Both the position numbers and the translations under genes were made by a program. A model generated the notes under the pieces. It saw only the letters and a list, made by a program, of their open reading frames with translations. It had not been told where the DNA came from and did no database searches. Positions 58,930 to 64,000 of a stretch of DNA of 64,000 bases are shown here, piece after piece. The stretch is from Pseudisothecium myosuroides. Taxonomy: Eukaryota; Streptophyta; Bryopsida; Hypnales; Lembophyllaceae. Each line of letters opens with the position of its first letter. The first letter of the stretch is position 1. The stretch is taken from contig OX637293.1 in the NCBI GenBank assembly GCA_951799445.1, positions 24,428,001 through 24,492,000 of the forward strand, given 5' to 3'.

Positions 58930-59759
58930 CTTCTTTGTCCTGGAGGCATGAACTCTGGGCCGTTTCCTTTTATGAGCCTTATAAAAATAACCAAGGATTC
59001 TTTTTTCATTTACTAAAACGATCTTTGTTGGAGTGATGCATTTGTTTACATCTATATAAATGAATGAATCTTAAAAAATTTGGATGAAAATTAAATTATT
59101 CATCCAATATAATAGAATATACATTCATCAAAAACCGAGCAACAGAGTTGTCCTTAGAATATGCACTCCCTTGATTTCTAAATAACATTGGTGTTTGTTT
59201 TGTAAAACACAAAGGAAACACTGGTATTATTTGGAAACAAAGGAAACAAACTCTAGCAATTTCATGGGGGAATATATCACCTAATATTCTTTCAAAAAAA
59301 TTCTATTGTTTTGGAGCAAAATATTGCTAAAAAAACATTGCTTGTAATTCTTGTTCCTTTTCTTGACTTTTTGTTAGGTTTCAAGTCATTTTCATTTTGC
59401 TAACTACAGAAATGAAAAATTAGGAATCATGTATAGGTACAGTCAAGGGACCTAATTTTAATCCTTTAAGGATTTTTTGGGCATGAAGACTAATGAAAAA
59501 AATATGAAAGTTTCAAGAGCGTAGCGGAAGTTAGAGATGATTGACTTTCAACAAAAGGAATATGAAAGTTCGTTGCAAATATATGTTACAGAGTATTAAA
59601 TATATAAACAACAAGCTTGAGTAGATTCTTATAATTGATCTTCTCAACCAACCAATTGTAGGATGCCTAAACATGTCTCAAGAACAAAGATCTCATTGGT
59701 CAATGCATTTGAATCAGTTGGGATTGGAAAAGAACCTCAAAGGGACAATTCATAAGCAC
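58930..59759. other. AT-rich intergenic DNA
   Basis: Nothing recognised. Confidence 0.4.
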
Positions 59760-59763
59760 TTAA

Positions 59764-60685
59764 CCCCTAAAGGCCCAAAGTCCCCCTCGGGGGACACTTG
59801 GGATTTCGGGCAGGCTCGTGCGACCTGATATTTTGACTTGATTTTTTGAAACTTTTTTTGAAGATAGGAAATCACATTAGCTTTCCAAAAATATAATTTT
59901 TTTTTCAATCAGTGCCCGGTAAAAAAAGTTATGCCGCCCGAAGTCAAAAAAGCAGTTCGCCGGGAAGAAAAAAAACACTTTAAAAGATTGAATTTTTTTT
60001 TATTTTTATTTTTTATCAAAGATCATGTTTTTGTCTATATTTGAAGCTTTGATTCATTCTATTTGGACTCAGAATGAGAAAGTTATAGACAATCTTGTTT
60101 TTCGGGCATCTAAGCGTCTTCTTCAAAAAACAACTTATAAAATTCATTTTTGAATGCAAATTTCAAAAATTTTCAAATTTTTATTTTTGAAAAGGTTAAG
60201 TTTGTTTGCAAGAACAATCCCACCGTTGGGATTATGGTTTTTTAATTCCATCTAAGAGCTATTGAAGATTTAGTGTTTTGTTCAATTTTGGACCTACTTC
60301 TACTTAACAATTTTTTTATATGTGAAAATCAAGTTTTGACATTCTGAAATTTTTTTCCCCAACTCTCAACTCAAATATTCAACATAAATTTTTTTAACTT
60401 TATGGTGTGTAGTGCAAAAAAATCCACAAATGGCCGTCAAAGTCATCTGAAATTGCAATCCAGAGTTCAAAAAAACTTCTTTTTCTAACTTCAAACGCTA
60501 ATATATCTTCCAATCCGTACGGTCAAACTTCATGAAATTTTTACTACATGATCTGAGACAAGAGAAGTATAAGATCCTACGGTTAGATTTTTAAAAAAAG
60601 TTTTTTTTGGTTTAGGTAGTGATCGCAACAGAAATGACAGTTTTCAGTGGTTTTGGAGCCAGAAAATGCCTTGGGCCTTTAGGGG
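59764..60685 (+). mobile_element. piggyBac-like non-autonomous element, copy 3
   Basis: It begins CCCCTAAAGGCCCAAAGTCC and ends GGGCCTTTAGGGG, with TTAA outside both ends (59760-59763, 60686-60689). Interior blocks match copy 2 (CCGTACGGTCAAACTTCATG, GATCCTACGGTTAGATTTTT). It is 922 bp with no coding frame. Confidence 0.65.
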
Positions 60686-60689
60686 TTAA

Positions 60690-63000
60690 ATGAGAACAAA
60701 ATTAGTGTTGGAAATGGAATAAGGTCCCTCTATTTTATTAAACTTGTGTATGATCATAACTAATCATGCAGTAGAGTGAGGGATTGCCAATAGGTAGGTT
60801 TTTTTGCCACTTGGGGTCATAACAATAGAGCATAAAATTCATTTTTTGAACTATAAAACTTAAGTTTTTATATATTTTTTTCAATTCTTTATCTCCCACT
60901 TTATTTTGTTATAATACAACAATCTACCACTTAATAGAAGAAAAGTCATTTATAATCTTCTAATGAATTTATAAATATTTTTAAATGTTTTTATTCTTTG
61001 CAAAGAGATTAATAATTACAAGGTGTAAAAATCTTTTCATAAATCATTAGCCTACATTTGGTTGAAGTTGTCTTTTCTTCAGTGGATGCACGTCAATGTC
61101 CAAGACATTGAACACATATTCCAACAATACTTACCATGGTTGTCACCTTTTGTACTAAGGCCTTTTACCTATAATCTTATCTTGGCCTTCATTACATATT
61201 ATTAAATTTCTACCATTATTTTAGAGATCCCATTTGTTGCAACAATATGATATTTTTTTGTACTTGACACACAAGGTGCATAAATTGACATGTTTAATAG
61301 TGACAAAAGTTTGCTCTCTCTCCGATTTGGATTGAATGACACATGACATTTCCAAGTTGGATCATTGTTGCACCTTCTATTTGTATCACTATAATAGAAT
61401 TGCTACAATATTGATTATAATATTGCTTGGGCTGACAAAATGACTTTTTAATACAAACCTATTGAAAACACTAAGAAAATAGTGTCACTATCAATATTTA
61501 GTGCGTAGGGACTTTTCTTATGAGAGTAAGAAGCTAAAATATGGTTATTTGTATACATGTATGGTGCAGTATTTGAGCATGAGAAGGCTCATGTATTAAC
61601 CCTTATAGATCTGAGAAGCCCAATTTGGGTTGTAACATAGTGTTTATTGGGTATTTGACATATAAGGTGCATGAACAAATGTATACAACAATCACAAAAG
61701 CATTAGGGGAGATTTGAAGGCAAGGAAGGTCCGTTTCACACCTGTTCCCTTATTCTGAACTAGTAATAACGCTGTCAAAATTATTATTATTAATTTTTTT
61801 CTTAAAAGGAAAAAAAAAATTCTTTTTTTTCAAAAAATTTGACTTGGCACTCTCTCGACCACATCAGAATGCACATGTAATAGTGTTTGTAGGCTGGGAA
61901 CGATTGGGAACTTGTAGTCTTCTTTTGGCCTCAAATGTCTTCTAATGGTTTGTATTTGTGATGAATCGGACCCAATGGCATATGACACTTCTAATTTTGA
62001 TCATTGTTGCACCTCCTAGTACATGTTTGAGAAGGTACAAAATGGCTGCATATTCTACTTGTAATGTGTTGTATTTGAATATAATAAACTTTAGATATTA
62101 AACGAAGACCTCCAAATGAAAAATGTTAGATGTTGAATTTCAATCCAATAGTGTATGTCTTGCCATATTTTAGTACATACTTTGTATTTTGAGAATAAAA
62201 TACAAAACCATATATATAGTCTCTACCAAACCTATGGAAATTAAAATGACATATGAAAAAACAATGTTATCTATTGATATTGTTTTTTTTTCATAATTTA
62301 TTTTTTAGACGTCAAAGACGATACTGTTTTCTACAATTCTCTACATCCATTAAAGATTTAGAAATAATCAAGTAACATTCTTGAATAATGATAGCGATGT
62401 CTTTTGAATATAGTAGACTATTGCAAAAATCTAAGACTTTGATAAAATCGAAAGTCCTCTTATAAATCTCAAAAATATTGCGTGTATTGCATATTGCTTC
62501 AAAATATGATTAGAATTTTACATATATTTAGATTAGTGGACTACACTAATTTGTCCTATCCATACATATGACACTAATTTACCAGTTATACTATTCATAA
62601 AATTTTCTTAAAAACAATAATTTGTAGGTGAAATTAATTTTGCACCTTTATTTACTCGGCTATCAAGATCAGCATTCTCTGTCAAATAATAATTAATCTG
62701 TAAAAAATTAAGAATATTTTGCCAATACTTTCTCTAATATTTTTTTTTTGTACTTCCATACAAATTTTTTTTTTTTTTTTTTCAAAATAAAATCTCAAAA
62801 ACTTTTGCATCCATTATTAGAATTATTTAGTGCTGACCTTGATAGCTTGGTAAGGTAGTATACATTAGTGTTGTCAAAATGCTCTAATAAGGAATTAGTC
62901 ATAAATATTTATTTAAAAAAAATAGGAAGTAGGGTTTAGGATTTTGATATCAAGAAAAAATCGAAACAAAAATTCACATGAAAAAATGAAAATATCAGAA
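60690..63000. other. AT-rich intergenic DNA
   Basis: No gene, RNA or delimited repeat seen in 2.3 kb. Confidence 0.4.
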
Positions 63001-63039
63001 AAATTAATACCTTAATATTTTGTTTAAGTTCAAAGTTCC

Positions 63040-63367
63040 AAATGTAATTGGATGGGGTAGCCGAATGAGAATTTCTTCGCTGTCCGTCTTCCCCCGTGAA
63101 AGCCGCAGTTCATCGCGCAGTTGTACGCACGGTTCCTGTCTCCCTCCTGTCGTGATCCTAACCCCCGCACTCTCCTCCCCTTCCCTTTCCTGCGTCAGCA
63201 GCGTCGACCCTTCGCCATTTTGTCTCTCAGAATTTCGTGTCCAAGGGTGTAGCTTGCATCCCTGCATTCGCATTCGCATTTGAAGCTTAACTAGCTTTAC
63301 AAATCTCATTTTCGTAGTCTGTGGAGTTTCTTCTGCATTGGAACACACAAGCAATACTTGTGTTGCT
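63040..63367 (+). promoter_or_regulatory. Probable promoter and 5' UTR of the Tic22-like gene
   Basis: GC content rises sharply at about 63040 and stays high to the ATG. No specific element is certain. Frames on both strands here look incidental. Confidence 0.4.
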
Positions 63368-63934
63368 ATGATGGAGGACGCTTCCGCGAGCCGAGTGTCG
63401 TCCACGCCTGCGTTCGGGAGAGGCGTCGTTCACCAGCGCTGGCCTCGCTTGGACGGCGCTTCCTTGGTCTCCGATTTCCAGAGCCGATTGGCTGGGGTTC
63501 AGAATTGGCTGGAGGCAGGGGCGAACACGATTACGCGCTCGGTTGAAGCAGGAAAAGGCTCCATAGCGCAGAGCATTGAAAGAATAGGAAAGAGAGAGAG
63601 AGGCGGTGTGAACGGCGGGCAATTCGATCAACTGTGGATGACTTTGTCAGGGTTTGGAGCGCATTTGCAGAGGGCGAGGTCGGAGTTGGTTTTGAATCAG
63701 GGAGCGCGTCGACAGCCTCTGTTGGCAGCATTGTCGCTTGGAGGGGCGGAAGGGAAGCACATGTTTGATATTGCAATGAGCGGGGAGCAAGTGGCGAAGC
63801 GATTAGACGGGGTGCCCGTGTACACTGTGAGCAATTCCGCTAATGAATTCGTGCTAGTTTCGGATTTGAACACGTCGAAGTCGCTAGGGATTTTCTGCTT
63901 TCGAGAGGTGGACGCCCAAGCGCTTCTCTCTCAG
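63368..63934 (+). CDS. TIC22: Tic22-like plastid protein import component, exon 1 (partial gene)
   Basis: Exon 1 encodes 189 residues and ends at a donor (CTCTCAG then GTACTT). Tic22 proteins are soluble intermembrane-space chaperones that help preproteins between the outer (TOC) and inner (TIC) chloroplast translocons. The diagnostic stretch is KRLDGVPVYTVSNSANEFVL followed by VSDLNTSKSLGIFCFREVDA, matching the repeated beta-alpha core of the family. The N-terminal part is Ser/Arg-rich with few acids at first (SASRVSSTPAFGRG) and contains SRLAGVQNWLEAG, typical of the family's N-terminal helix. Adjacent ATGs at 63368 and 63371; the first is used. The rest of the gene lies beyond the window. 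Confidence 0.8.
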
Positions 63935-64000
63935 GTACTTACAAAACCTCTCCAATTGCACTGCCGATTTCCGAGATAATATGGAGGTGCGAGAATTATT

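Noticed and set aside
1..64000. CRISPR arrays, bacterial operons, rRNA genes, organelle or viral genes
   Set aside because: None seen: genes have GT-AG introns and plant-type products, and no regular spacer-repeat pattern exists.

Overview
The window is nuclear DNA of a land plant, most likely a bryophyte or another early-diverging lineage; the species cannot be named from sequence alone. The evidence is plant-type intron/exon genes with GT-AG introns, a plant-clade ATP-dependent phosphofructokinase, a malectin-like receptor kinase, an F-box protein and a Tic22-type plastid import protein. These genes sit as GC-richer islands in very AT-rich DNA packed with small non-autonomous transposons. 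The lineage call is an impression from the F-box and repeat style, not a proof.

Layout. 1-24.5 kb is repeat-rich and almost gene-free. It holds an unidentified coding-like fragment at the left edge, a TAA-flanked MITE, two MULE-like elements (one with a 9-bp target duplication), a family of TIR elements whose ends read GGGTGATTGCAAGAAACAC (including one inserted inside another), two of three TTAA-flanked piggyBac-like elements, a CACTA-like foldback element, a perfect 139-bp tandem duplication and several degenerate minisatellites. 24.5-34.2 kb is a gene island on the minus strand: an intronless F-box gene, an intronless uncharacterised gene and a 14-exon phosphofructokinase whose first-exon region is tandemly multiplied. 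34.4-40 kb is AT-rich with two dispersed or tandem repeats. 40.6-57.5 kb carries plus-strand genes: a ten-exon malectin-like receptor kinase that lacks the LRR block, an unidentified multi-exon gene that may be broken, and a two-exon gene for a predicted tail-anchored protein whose intron contains tandemly copied acceptor sites. 57.5-63.3 kb is AT-rich with a pogo/mariner-like MITE and the third piggyBac-like element. The window ends inside exon 1 of a Tic22-like gene.

The genes do not form a pathway: glycolysis (PFK), protein turnover (F-box), surface signalling (RLK) and plastid protein import (Tic22) are simply neighbours. The most unusual content is structural: TTAA-specific piggyBac-like MITEs in a plant, with a paralogous empty site in the same window; a MITE family whose internal palindromes change sequence but stay palindromic; and two host genes (PFK and the tail-anchored gene) in which splice-site-bearing segments have been tandemly copied. 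Exon coordinates were derived by hand from ORF continuity, GT-AG sites and phase agreement. No search was run.
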